NCBI GenBank assembly: GCA_028281765.1
Contig: JANQJF010000106.1
Location: 1-50,849 of the forward strand
DNA length: 50,849 nucleotides
Origin: Planctomycetota bacterium
GTDB taxonomy: Bacteria; Planctomycetota; UBA1135; UBA2386
Direction: 5' to 3'
Numbering within the stretch: position 1 is the stretch's first letter; each line of letters begins with the position of its first letter. Below the pieces are notes generated by a model. It searched no databases. It saw only the letters and a list, made by a program, of their open reading frames with translations, and was not told the origin of the DNA. Positions 1 to 7,628 of this stretch are shown here, piece by piece. Made by a program: the position numbers and the translations under genes.

Positions 1-288
1 CTATTCCCTTGGGGGGTAAGAAATTCGGGGAGGGGGCGGGAGGGGGCGGTGGCAGGGGGAAGTTGGAGGAGTCCGGGGGACGCGTTTTCGGGCTCGGGCC
101 CGGACCCGTTCACGTTCCGCGGGTCGGGACACGGGCCGCGGGGTGAAAACAGGACGTCGCCAGGTGGTGCGCGCCATGCGCTCGAACTCGACGCAACCCG
201 TGGAACGCGAAACGACCCGTGGAACGTGAACGGGTCCGGGTCCGAAAACGTGTCCCACACGCGGGACCGACGAACCCCTTCGTCCCCC
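1..288. other. Non-coding stretch with G-rich tract and degenerate repeats
   Basis: No credible gene is seen. Bases 11-83 carry many runs of three or more G on the plus strand. From about 107 to 245 there are degenerate copies of a motif related to GGGACACGGGC and CGTTCACG, which recurs between genes near 3.2 kb and 26.85 kb. The open frames crossing this stretch are rich in Arg and Pro and look like GC artefacts. It lies just downstream of pilT, so it is the 3' flank of that transcription unit. Confidence 0.6.
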
Positions 289-1386
289 CTACTGACCCGC
301 CGCGGGCGTCCCGCCCTTGGTGATCCCGCGCATCTGCATCTTCAGCTCGTCCGGGTTGTCCGACGACGCCAGCGCGTCCTCGAGCGAAATGTTCCCCGCC
401 TCGAACAGACGACTCAGCGACTGGTTGAACGTCATCGTGCCGTAGTAGCTGCCCTCGGCGAGCGCCTTCGGCAGCATCCGCGTCTGGCCGCCCTCGAGCA
501 GCTCGCGCACGGTCGGCGTGTTGATCAGCAGCTCGACCGCCGGGACCATCCGGCGGCCTTCCTTGGTCTTGATCAGACGCATCGAGATGACGCCCGCCAA
601 GTTGAGCGCGAGCTGCAGGCGGACGAGGTCGTGCTGGTGCGGCTCGAAGAACGTGATGATCCGCTCGACGGTCTGCACGGCGTTGACCGTGTGCAGCGTC
701 GAGAGGACGAGGTGGCCGGTCTCGGCGGCGGAGATCGCGGCCTGCACGGTCTCTTTGTCCCGCATCTCACCGATGAGGATGACGTCCGGCGACTGACGCA
801 CTGCCTGACGCATCGCCGCGGTGTAGTTCGTCGTGTCGGTGCCGATCTCGCGCTGGTTCACGATCGAGAGGCGATCCTCGAACATGTACTCGATCGGGTC
901 CTCGATCGTGATGATGTGCTTCTGCGAGTTCCGGTTGATGAACTCGATCATCGACGCGAGCGTCGTCGACTTACCGGAGCCGGCAACGCCCGTCGCGAGC
1001 ACGAGACCGCGCTTCAGCGACGCGAGCCGCTTGAGCGGCTGCACCGGCAGGTTGAGGTCTTTGAACGACGGCACGTTCTCGTTGACACGCCGAAACACGA
1101 AGCCGAGGTCGCCCGACTGGTTGAAGACGTTGCAACGGAAGCGCGTGCCGGACGAGGTCAACGCGAAGTCCGCGGCGCCGTGTTCATGGAACTCTTGCGC
1201 GGTGCGCTCATCGAGCACGCTCTTCGCATGATGACGCATGGTCGCCGAATCGAGCGTTTGGTCACCGATGAATCGGATCACGCCAGCGAGACGGATTGCG
1301 GGGCAGCTTCCGGACTTGAGGATGAGGTCCGAAGCGCCTTCCTTGACCATCACGGACAGGTAGTCGTCGAGTTTGGGTTGGCTCAC
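289..1386 (-). CDS. pilT: Type IV pilus retraction ATPase, PilT/PilU family
   Basis: This is a 365-residue cytoplasmic hexameric ATPase of the PilT family, which powers pilus retraction and twitching. The Walker A motif GVAGSGKS is at about 133-140, the Asp box IITIEDPIEY at 158-167, Walker B DVILIGEMRD at 201-210 and the His box HLVLSTLHT at 225-233. The length is normal for PilT. The family segment that usually reads AVISQ reads GVISM here, and the usual AIRNLIRE-like motif is replaced by TVRELLEGG, so PilT versus PilU is not settled. The GTG start has GAGGAG 11 bases upstream. It lies 82 bases after obg on the same strand and is apart from the other pilus genes, which begin at 5.6 kb. Confidence 0.9.
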   Translation of the reverse strand: MSQPKLDDYLSVMVKEGASDLILKSGSCPAIRLAGVIRFIGDQTLDSATMRHHAKSVLDERTAQEFHEHGAADFALTSSGTRFRCNVFNQSGDLGFVFRRVNENVPSFKDLNLPVQPLKRLASLKRGLVLATGVAGSGKSTTLASMIEFINRNSQKHIITIEDPIEYMFEDRLSIVNQREIGTDTTNYTAAMRQAVRQSPDVILIGEMRDKETVQAAISAAETGHLVLSTLHTVNAVQTVERIITFFEPHQHDLVRLQLALNLAGVISMRLIKTKEGRRMVPAVELLINTPTVRELLEGGQTRMLPKALAEGSYYGTMTFNQSLSRLFEAGNISLEDALASSDNPDELKMQMRGITKGGTPAAGQ

Positions 1387-1468
1387 CGTGCGTCGATCTC
1401 CTCTGCTGACTTATCGGCGCGCGGGCGCCCGATCCTGTCGGAGATTCGTGCGAAGGTTCGCCGCGGAA

Positions 1469-2458
1469 TCAGACCGAGGCCACGAAACGGTGAACTGCCG
1501 ATACCAACTCGGTCAGACCGCTCCGGGTCGCTGACGAGATTCTCGACACTTCGACCCCGATCGCGGCCTGGAGCGCGTCCGCTCGGGCCGCGGCGTCCTC
1601 GTCCTCGATCTTCGTCGCGACGACCATCGAGGGCCGCTTCGCGAGTTCGGGCGCGTAGCCCTCGAGCTCGGCGCGGATGACGCGGTAGGCCTCTTCGGGC
1701 TCCTCGAGCGCCAGCGCCGAGCAATCGACGAGGTGTAGCAGCACGCGGGTGCGCTCGACGTGCTTCAGGAACTTGTCGCCGAGCCCCTTGCCCTCGTGCG
1801 CGCCCTCGATGAGTCCCGGGATGTCCGCGAACACGAGCGCGTCGTCGATCGAAACAGGAACGATGCCGAGGCTCGGCTCGAGCGTCGTGAACGGGTAGTT
1901 CGCGATCTTCGGGCGCGCGCGCGACAGCGTCGCGAGCAGCGTCGACTTGCCGGCGTTCGGCAGGCCGAGCAGTCCGACGTCCGCGATGAGCTTCAGACTC
2001 AGGCGCACGTCGCGAGACTCGCCTTCGGTGCCCTGCTCGAAGTTGCGCGGCGTCCGGTTGATCGCGGTCGCGAAGCGCTGATTGCCCCGTCCCCCACGAC
2101 CGCCGCGGGCAACCTCGAACCGGTCCCCCGGCGCGCCGAGATCGCGGAGCACGTTGCCGCGCTCTTTGTCGAGCACGAGCGTGCCGACGGGCACGGTCAA
2201 CACGAGGTCGTCTCCACTCGCGCCCGTCTTGTTCGACGAGCCGCCGGGCCGGCCGTTGCTGGCCTCGTAGAGGCGCCGCCCGACGAGCGGGTAGAGCGTG
2301 TTCTCACCCGTGCTTGCGACGAGGATCACGCTGCCGCCGCGACCGCCGTCGCCGCCGTCCGGGCCGCCGCGCGGCACGAACTTCTCACGACGGAACGAGA
2401 CGCAGCCGTCGCCGCCCTTGCCCCCGCGCACCGTGCATTCGAATTCGTCGACGAACAC
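1469..2458 (-). CDS. obg: Obg/CgtA ribosome-associated GTPase
   Basis: Obg is an essential GTPase that binds the large ribosomal subunit and links ribosome assembly to growth state. The 329-residue protein has the Gly-rich Obg fold (about 1-157, starting MFVDEFECTVRGGKGGDG), then the G domain with G1 GLPNAGKS at 165-172, switch I YPFTTLEP at 188-195 and G3 DIPGLIEG at 212-219. The G4 position, normally NKxD, reads TKIE at about 282-285, so the guanine-reading Asp is a Glu. The variable C-terminal domain of longer Obg proteins is absent. It follows rplU-rpmA, the common bacterial order, probably as one operon. Confidence 0.95.
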   Translation of the reverse strand: MFVDEFECTVRGGKGGDGCVSFRREKFVPRGGPDGGDGGRGGSVILVASTGENTLYPLVGRRLYEASNGRPGGSSNKTGASGDDLVLTVPVGTLVLDKERGNVLRDLGAPGDRFEVARGGRGGRGNQRFATAINRTPRNFEQGTEGESRDVRLSLKLIADVGLLGLPNAGKSTLLATLSRARPKIANYPFTTLEPSLGIVPVSIDDALVFADIPGLIEGAHEGKGLGDKFLKHVERTRVLLHLVDCSALALEEPEEAYRVIRAELEGYAPELAKRPSMVVATKIEDEDAAARADALQAAIGVEVSRISSATRSGLTELVSAVHRFVASV

Positions 2459-2488
2459 CGGCGGGGTCCGCGTGCCGCGAACGCGGCG

Positions 2489-2740
2489 TCAGTTCGCCGC
2501 GACCGGATCGACGTGCACGCGCCGGTTGTCCTGGAACCGGACGACGCCGTCGGTGAGCGCGAAGAGCGTGTAGTCGTTGCCGGCCTTCACGTTGTGGCCC
2601 GGCAGGAACTTCGTGCCGCACTGGCGCACGATGATCGTGCCCGCGCGGACGGCCTCGCCGCCGAACCGCTTCACGCCGCGGTGCTGCGCGTTGCTGTCGC
2701 GGCCGTTGCGAGTCGAACCTTGTCCCTTTTTATGTGCCAT
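2489..2740 (-). CDS. rpmA: 50S ribosomal protein L27
   Basis: L27 lies beside the peptidyl transferase centre of the large subunit. The 83-residue product begins MAHKKGQGSTRNGRDSNAQH and carries the conserved KRFGGE and GTIIVRQ segments, with normal family length. The N-terminus begins directly with the mature-type sequence, without the cleaved leader found in Firmicutes. It sits 13 bases downstream of rplU and 30 bases upstream of obg, all on the same strand, which fits a single rplU-rpmA-obg transcription unit. Confidence 0.97.
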   Translation of the reverse strand: MAHKKGQGSTRNGRDSNAQHRGVKRFGGEAVRAGTIIVRQCGTKFLPGHNVKAGNDYTLFALTDGVVRFQDNRRVHVDPVAAN

Positions 2741-2753
2741 GGTGGGTCGCTCC

Positions 2754-3068
2754 TCAGGCGTTGATCGACTCGATCTGAATCTCTGTGAAACGCGCGCGGA
2801 AACCGGTCCGACGACGGTGGTTCTTGCGGCGCTTGAACTTCTGAACGATCAGCTTCGGACCCTTCACGTCTTGGCGGGTCACCTTGGCGGTGACGGACGC
2901 CCCGTCGACGAACGGCGTGCCGATCTTCGGCGCCTCGCCGGTCACGACGTAGACCTTGTCGAAGGTGACGGAATCGCCGACCGTGAGTTGATCGTTGAGA
3001 TCGATCAAAACGCGCTCACCCGCGGAGACGCGGTATTGGCAGTTGCGGTCGTCCAGGACGGCGATCAT
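2754..3068 (-). CDS. rplU: 50S ribosomal protein L21
   Basis: L21 binds 23S rRNA in the large subunit. The 104-residue product has the family start MIAVLDDRNCQYRVSAGERV, the middle segment GDSVTFDKVYVV, and the basic C-terminal block around KFKRRKNHRRRTGFR, which matches the conserved KxRRRKxYRRxxGHRQ region. Length is normal. It is first of the rplU-rpmA-obg run; upstream lies a 220-base intergenic region full of repeats that must hold its promoter, although I could not pick one out. Confidence 0.96.
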   Translation of the reverse strand: MIAVLDDRNCQYRVSAGERVLIDLNDQLTVGDSVTFDKVYVVTGEAPKIGTPFVDGASVTAKVTRQDVKGPKLIVQKFKRRKNHRRRTGFRARFTEIQIESINA

Positions 3069-3112
3069 GGGGTGGAATCCTCGGGGATCGGGGGGAAAGG
3101 GCGGGGGATGGT

Positions 3113-3179
3113 AGCGGTGGCACCCCGGATTTCAAGCCTGCCGCAGAGCGGCAGGCTGGGAATCCGGAGTGCCACCGCT
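3113..3179. repeat. Large imperfect palindrome
   Basis: Arms of about 31 bases (3113-3144 and 3147-3179) pair with roughly three mismatches around a 2-4 base loop. The outer part pairs AGCGGTGGCAC with GTGCCACCGCT and the inner part pairs CCTGCCGC with GCGGCAGG. It lies in the rplU leader between rplU and rng. It could be a cruciform, a REP-like element or an RNA hairpin in the rplU leader. No T-run follows on either side. Confidence 0.75.
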
Positions 3180-3180
3180 C

Positions 3181-3260
3181 CGTGCCCGTGCCCGGTCCGG
3201 GTCCGGCAGGCGAGCGGGTCACGGGACACGGGCGGGCACGGACCCGGGCCCGTTCACGGG
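3181..3260. repeat. Dispersed intergenic repeat (GGGACACGGGCGGGCACGG type)
   Basis: The segment around 3221-3242 is identical over 22 bases to 26844-26865, and both copies are followed about 10-15 bases later by CGTTCACGGG. A degenerate relative is at about 107-245. The copies lie only between genes. The family is not one I can name; it may be a REP-like element or simple-sequence drift. Confidence 0.65.
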
Positions 3261-3297
3261 AATCAGTGAGTCGCGGCTGCGCCGCGACTCACTGATT
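3261..3297 (-). terminator. Perfect hairpin overlapping the rng stop codon
   Basis: Arms AATCAGTGAGTCGCGGC (3261-3277) and its exact complement (3281-3297) enclose a TGC loop. The stop codon of rng (3289-3291) lies inside the stem. No U-tract follows on the minus strand, so it would be a GC-rich terminator or 3'-end stabiliser rather than a classical intrinsic terminator. A similar hairpin with the same loop overlaps the stop codon of the pilO-like gene. Confidence 0.7.
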
Positions 3298-5169
3298 GAC
3301 CCCCAAACCCGCCGGGATCGCGATCCGCGCCTCCTGCCCGTCCGCCGTCATGAACCGGTAGTGCACCGCCGACACCGGATAGCTCGGCTCGGCCTTGAAC
3401 ACCACCGACTTGCCGATGCTCTCCTCGAGATCCACCAGCTGGCGGCGCTTCGTGTTGACCAGGAAGTCGTTGACCGCCGGGGACACGAACACCTGCAGGA
3501 TCGAGAACCCCTTGAGCGGCATCAGCGCCCGTACGGCCCGCAGCACGGCGAGCGCCTGGCTCTGCACCGTCCGCACGAGACCCGTGCCCTTGCAGGCCCG
3601 GCAGGCGTGGAACACCGTGTGCTTCAGACCCGGGCCGACGCGCTGGCGGGTCAGCTCGAGCATCCCGAACGGGCTGATCTTGCCAACCTTGATGCGAGCG
3701 CGGTCGCCCTTGAGAGCTTCGACGAGCTTCCGCTCGACGCCGCGGCGGCTCTTCTCCTGCATCATGTCGATGAAGTCGATCATGATCAGGCCGCCGAGGT
3801 CGCGCAGGCGCAGCTGCCGCACGATCTCGGGGATCGCCTCGCAGTTGGTCTTGAACGCGGTCTCCTCGAGGTTCGAGCCCGGCTTGAACTTGCCGGAGTT
3901 CACGTCGATCGCGACGAGCGCCTCGGTCTGATCGATCACGATCGACACGCCGTTCGGCAGCTCGACCTTCGGGACGTAGAGCGACTCGACCTCCCGCTCG
4001 ATGCCGAACGAGTTGAACATCGGCGTCACGATTTCGTGCAGCTTGATGCGGTCCGACATGTGCGGCATCAGCTTGTCGGCGAAATCGCGGATCCGCAGGT
4101 AGACGTCGCGGGAGTCGACGACGACTTCCTCGATGTCCGGTGAGAACAGGTCGCGCATCGCCTTGAGCACGAGGTCGGATTCCTCGTAGAGCAGCGCCGG
4201 CGCGCGCGTCGACTTGACGCGCTGCGCGACGAGCTCCCAAATCCGGTTCAGGTAGTCGCGGTCGCGCTGCAGATCGGTCTTCGTCTTCTTGATACCGGCC
4301 GTGCGGACGATGAAGCCGACGCCGCCGCTGCCGGTCTCGTCGAGCTCGGCGGCGATCTTCTTGAGGCGACGCCGCTCCTTGGGATCGTCGATCTTCCGCG
4401 AGACGCCGCATTTCGGCAAGCTCGGCATCAGAACGAGGCTGCGGCCGGGCAGCGAGATGTAGGTCGACAGGGTCGGGCCCTTCGCGCCGATGCCCTCCTT
4501 CGTGACCTGGACGATGACCTCCTGCCCCTTCTTGAGCAGCTGGTCGATCGGCGTCTTCACGCGCGGCCGTTCCCGGCCGCCGCGGGCGCGCTTGCCGCCG
4601 CGGCGGCTGCGCTTCGGCTTCTCGACGGTCGCGGTCGCCGTGGCTTCCTCCGCAGCCGCGGCGGTCGCGTCCTCGGCTTCGGCCTCCGCGCCGTCTTCCG
4701 CGACTTCGCCGTCGTCCCCGGAATCGTCGTTCGACTCACTGTCTTCCTCGGCGGACGGGGAGTCGTCGTCGGCGTCGGCGGCCTCGGCAGGCGCGGACTC
4801 GGCAGGCGCGGACTCCTCCGACTTCGCGGATGCCTCGGCGTCCTCGTCGATCGCGGCGCGCACGGCATCCGGACCTTCTTCTCCGGTCACACGGGCGCGG
4901 CCCTCGACGATGTCGGAGAGCGTGAAGTCGGGCCGGGCGTAGGCAGGCAGCACGTCGGACGCGTGCAGGAAGCCGTTGATCCGCCCGCCGAAGCTGACGA
5001 ATGCCGCGCCGATGCTGGGCTCGACGTTGACGACCTTGCCTTTGTACGTGTTACCGAGATAGGCCTCGCGATTCGCAACTTCGACGTGCAGCTCCTGCAG
5101 CACGCCATCCTCCACCACGGCGATCCGAGACTCCTCGGAATCCATGGCGTTGATCAGCATCCTCTTCAA
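3289..5169 (-). CDS. rng: Ribonuclease E/G family endoribonuclease
   Basis: This single-strand-specific endonuclease acts in rRNA maturation and mRNA decay. The 626-residue protein starts MKRMLINAMDSEESRIAVVE, very like RNase E. The catalytic Asp residues are in AIDVNSG (422) and MIDFID (465), with the canonical 43-residue spacing, and the zinc-link CRAC is at 523-526. The S1 domain is split by a 110-residue insert (about 96-205) that is Glu/Asp/Ala-rich and then Lys/Arg-rich. The TTG start at 5169 is preferred: AAAGGA (5178-5183) lies 8 bases upstream, and it preserves the MKR start. The alternative ATG is at 5160. There is no long C-terminal degradosome scaffold, so it is nearer RNase G in size. 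Confidence 0.93.
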   Translation of the reverse strand: MKRMLINAMDSEESRIAVVEDGVLQELHVEVANREAYLGNTYKGKVVNVEPSIGAAFVSFGGRINGFLHASDVLPAYARPDFTLSDIVEGRARVTGEEGPDAVRAAIDEDAEASAKSEESAPAESAPAEAADADDDSPSAEEDSESNDDSGDDGEVAEDGAEAEAEDATAAAAEEATATATVEKPKRSRRGGKRARGGRERPRVKTPIDQLLKKGQEVIVQVTKEGIGAKGPTLSTYISLPGRSLVLMPSLPKCGVSRKIDDPKERRRLKKIAAELDETGSGGVGFIVRTAGIKKTKTDLQRDRDYLNRIWELVAQRVKSTRAPALLYEESDLVLKAMRDLFSPDIEEVVVDSRDVYLRIRDFADKLMPHMSDRIKLHEIVTPMFNSFGIEREVESLYVPKVELPNGVSIVIDQTEALVAIDVNSGKFKPGSNLEETAFKTNCEAIPEIVRQLRLRDLGGLIMIDFIDMMQEKSRRGVERKLVEALKGDRARIKVGKISPFGMLELTRQRVGPGLKHTVFHACRACKGTGLVRTVQSQALAVLRAVRALMPLKGFSILQVFVSPAVNDFLVNTKRRQLVDLEESIGKSVVFKAEPSYPVSAVHYRFMTADGQEARIAIPAGLGVNQ

Positions 5170-5562
5170 GGAAGGGGTCCTTTCGGGGTGTCCTCACCGC
5201 GGTGCGGTCGAGGTGCAGGCGACGCGGCGCGCGGCCCGAGGGCTCGGGGCCAGCAGCGAACACAGGCGCGGACGTGCCACGCGGCGGGATCGCCAGCGTG
5301 GGTCGCGTAGTCGTCGTGTTCATCGTTGCGGCGCGCTTGGGCACGCGTCGATTCCTGCCGTGTAGAAACTCGATCCCGCCAGAGGCACCGCGCAGCGCGC
5401 CGGCCGCTCGACGGGGGAAAACCATCACGCTCGGCTCCCGTGGCGTGGACGCGGTTCTGACCGGGTCGCCCCCCCACCACGGGCGAGAGATGCCGCGGAT
5501 CATAGAAACCGCGGGTCGCCAGCTCAACGCAGATCGGACTGCGGAAGCTCGGCGTGCGCCGC
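5170..5562 (-). other. Leader region upstream of rng, no gene seen
   Basis: About 390 bases lie between the rng start and the hairpins behind the secretin gene. The minus-strand frames here have no recognisable product and biased composition. The only feature I can support is the rng ribosome-binding site at 5178-5183. A long rng leader would fit the known leader-mediated autoregulation of RNase E genes in other bacteria, but that is inference only. Confidence 0.4.
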
Positions 5563-5603
5563 CGCGACGAGTCGCGGGCCCGGGCGGTGGAGATCCGCCC
5601 GGG
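5563..5603 (-). terminator. Tandem hairpins after the secretin gene
   Basis: CCCGGGCGG (5579-5587) pairs exactly with CCGCCCGGG (5595-5603), starting 25 bases past the secretin stop codon. A second short hairpin, CGCGAC/GTCGCG, follows at 5563-5576. No T-run is present. Probable end of the secretin transcript. Confidence 0.55.
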
Positions 5604-5627
5604 GTCGCGGCGTGCGCTGGGTCCGGA

Positions 5628-7478
5628 TCAGCCCTGGCGGGAGCCCGAACCGAAGACCGCCTCGTATTCGCTGCGCATCAGGTCGCGGCGCTCGGCGAGG
5701 ATCTTGCGGAGGTTGTCGTCGACGTCTTCAGCGCTGCGGATGACCTGCGGCGTGACGAAGACGATCAGGGTCTGCTTCGACTTGGTCTCGTTGTGGCCCT
5801 TGAACAGGTAGCCGAGGACCGGGATGTCGCCGAGCAGCGGGAGGCCCGTGTCGGTGACGACGTTCGTGTCGGTCACGAGGCCGCCGAGCACCGCGGTCTG
5901 GCCACTGCGCAGGAGGACCTTCGTAGCGATCGTGCTCGACGCGATCCGCGGCAGCGCGATCGTGCCGTCGCTCTGGCCGGCGCCGACGCTGAACACGTCG
6001 AAGCCCGGCGGCGCGAGGGCGGAGCTACCCGTGCCGGACAGCGCCTCCGACTTCGGGATGATGTCCATCATGACCTTGTCGGTGCCCGGGATGATGTGCG
6101 GAATGACGAGCAGTTGGAAGCCGGTGCTGACCGGCGAGTCCGGCGCCTCTTCGACGACGAGCTGTAGACCACCGGCCTGACCCTGCTCGGCGCGCGCCTG
6201 CGCGTAGCGGATCGTCTCGCCGACGAAGATCGTCGACTCCTGGTGGTCGAGGCAGATCAGCTTCGGCGCCTGCACGATCTCCGAGTTGACGTCGCGCTTC
6301 AGCAGACGCAGCGACGAGGTGACCTCGGTGAAGTTGAGCGCCCCGAAGATGACGTTCGGAACCGTGGTGTCGCCGGTCGGGTTGAGGTTTTCGTCGGCGA
6401 ACGGGCCGACGCGGTTGTCGTTGGCGATGAGGTTGTCGTCCCAACCACCCGGACCGAGGTCGAACGGCAGGTTCGTCGGAATCTGGCCGAGACCGAGGCT
6501 GGCCGTCCAGCCGTTCTCGCCGGGGTTGATGCCGTACTCGAGGATGTCCTGGTTCGACGTCGTGACGAACTTGACGTCGATGAACACCTGCGCGGGCTCG
6601 ACGTCGATGCTCTCGATGATCTTCTCGATCCCGTCGACGACCGGCTTCGTGTCCTTGACGATGAAGAGGTTCTGATCCTCGAAGTACTCGAGCGTGCCGA
6701 CTTCGGGCGTCAGCGCGCGACGCAGTGCTTGGAGCAGCGAGAACTGCGGCTCCATGTTCGGACCCTGCTGCTGCTGCATCATCATCGGCTGCTGGAACAG
6801 CACGTACTGCGAATCCAGGAACGGCAGGTACGACGAGCGCGGACGCACGAAGCGCAACTGGAAGCTACGCGTGACGAGGTCCTCGCGCAGGCTGCTCGAC
6901 GGGACGACGCGGAGGATGCCACGGGCTTCCTCGACGACGACGTAGCCGAGCGTCTTGCACGTGGCCTCGAGCGCATCCCGCCACGGGATGTCCCGCAGGC
7001 GCAGCGTGATCGTGCCCTGGACCTCTGGCGCGACGACGATGTTCGCGCCCGAGATCTTGCCGATCATGTCGATGACCTTCTGGATGTCGGCGTTCTCGAA
7101 CGAGATGTAGACGCGCGGCGGCTTCTCCACCTTGAGAATGCCACTACCCGCCTCGACGACGACGCAGCCCGCCGACTCGGCGACGAGCTCGAGCGCCTTG
7201 CGCCACTCGACGTCTTCGAGGTCCAGCGTCACGCGATCTTCGATGTCCTCGGACATCACGATGTTCACGCCGGAGCGCTGACGGATGTTGCGCACGACCT
7301 CCCGAAGCAAGCGGTCGCGCAGTCGAAGCGTCAGACGCGTGGTCGGGTCACGACCCTGCGTCCGGCTTTCGATCTGCGGATCCTGCGTACTGCCGGATTC
7401 GTCTTGTGCGGGGAGGGTGACGGCGAGCGAGCCGAGGAGCCCGACACTGCCAACGATCTTCCAGAACTTCGCCTGCAT
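5628..7478 (-). CDS. pilQ: Type IV pilus outer-membrane secretin, PilQ-like
   Basis: Secretins form the gated outer-membrane channel through which pili or substrates pass. The chosen ATG at 7476-7478 follows AGTAGGA by 6-7 bases and gives a 616-residue protein with a signal peptide (hydrophobic about 8-22, probable cleavage after LPA). Two STN/secretin N-domains lie at about 48-118 and 122-193, each with the VNIVMSED / ANIVVAPE pattern. A Met/Gln-rich linker precedes the N1-like region. The C-terminal secretin core ends with the signature GLPLLGDIPVLGYLF. Longer frames starting upstream lack a ribosome-binding site. The gene is 5 kb from pilMNO. A type II secretion role cannot be excluded, but the double STN and nearby pilM/N/O favour PilQ. 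Confidence 0.88.
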   Translation of the reverse strand: MQAKFWKIVGSVGLLGSLAVTLPAQDESGSTQDPQIESRTQGRDPTTRLTLRLRDRLLREVVRNIRQRSGVNIVMSEDIEDRVTLDLEDVEWRKALELVAESAGCVVVEAGSGILKVEKPPRVYISFENADIQKVIDMIGKISGANIVVAPEVQGTITLRLRDIPWRDALEATCKTLGYVVVEEARGILRVVPSSSLREDLVTRSFQLRFVRPRSSYLPFLDSQYVLFQQPMMMQQQQGPNMEPQFSLLQALRRALTPEVGTLEYFEDQNLFIVKDTKPVVDGIEKIIESIDVEPAQVFIDVKFVTTSNQDILEYGINPGENGWTASLGLGQIPTNLPFDLGPGGWDDNLIANDNRVGPFADENLNPTGDTTVPNVIFGALNFTEVTSSLRLLKRDVNSEIVQAPKLICLDHQESTIFVGETIRYAQARAEQGQAGGLQLVVEEAPDSPVSTGFQLLVIPHIIPGTDKVMMDIIPKSEALSGTGSSALAPPGFDVFSVGAGQSDGTIALPRIASSTIATKVLLRSGQTAVLGGLVTDTNVVTDTGLPLLGDIPVLGYLFKGHNETKSKQTLIVFVTPQVIRSAEDVDDNLRKILAERRDLMRSEYEAVFGSGSRQG

Positions 7479-7628
7479 GTTTGATCCTACTTCCCCGGGT
7501 GGGGAGTCCTTCGCGACTAGATCTGTCATCGGAACTGGCACGGGGGGCCTTGACTCAAAATGAGAAACCGGCCGTGACGTCGCAGTCCGACGAGCCTGTT
7601 CGCGCCCGTCCACCACCCCGGAGCCGCG

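Noticed and set aside
49..1680. A 543-codon plus-strand frame over pilT
   Set aside because: Opposite strand to pilT and obg, no domain, composition bias only.
5051..5527. A minus-strand frame ahead of rng starting MSWRPAVSMIRG
   Set aside because: No ribosome-binding site and it overlaps the rng start in another frame; no recognisable protein.
7536..7560. Sigma-54 promoter near TGGCACG at 7536 on the plus strand
   Set aside because: The spacing between GG and GC does not fit -24/-12, and it points away from the secretin gene.
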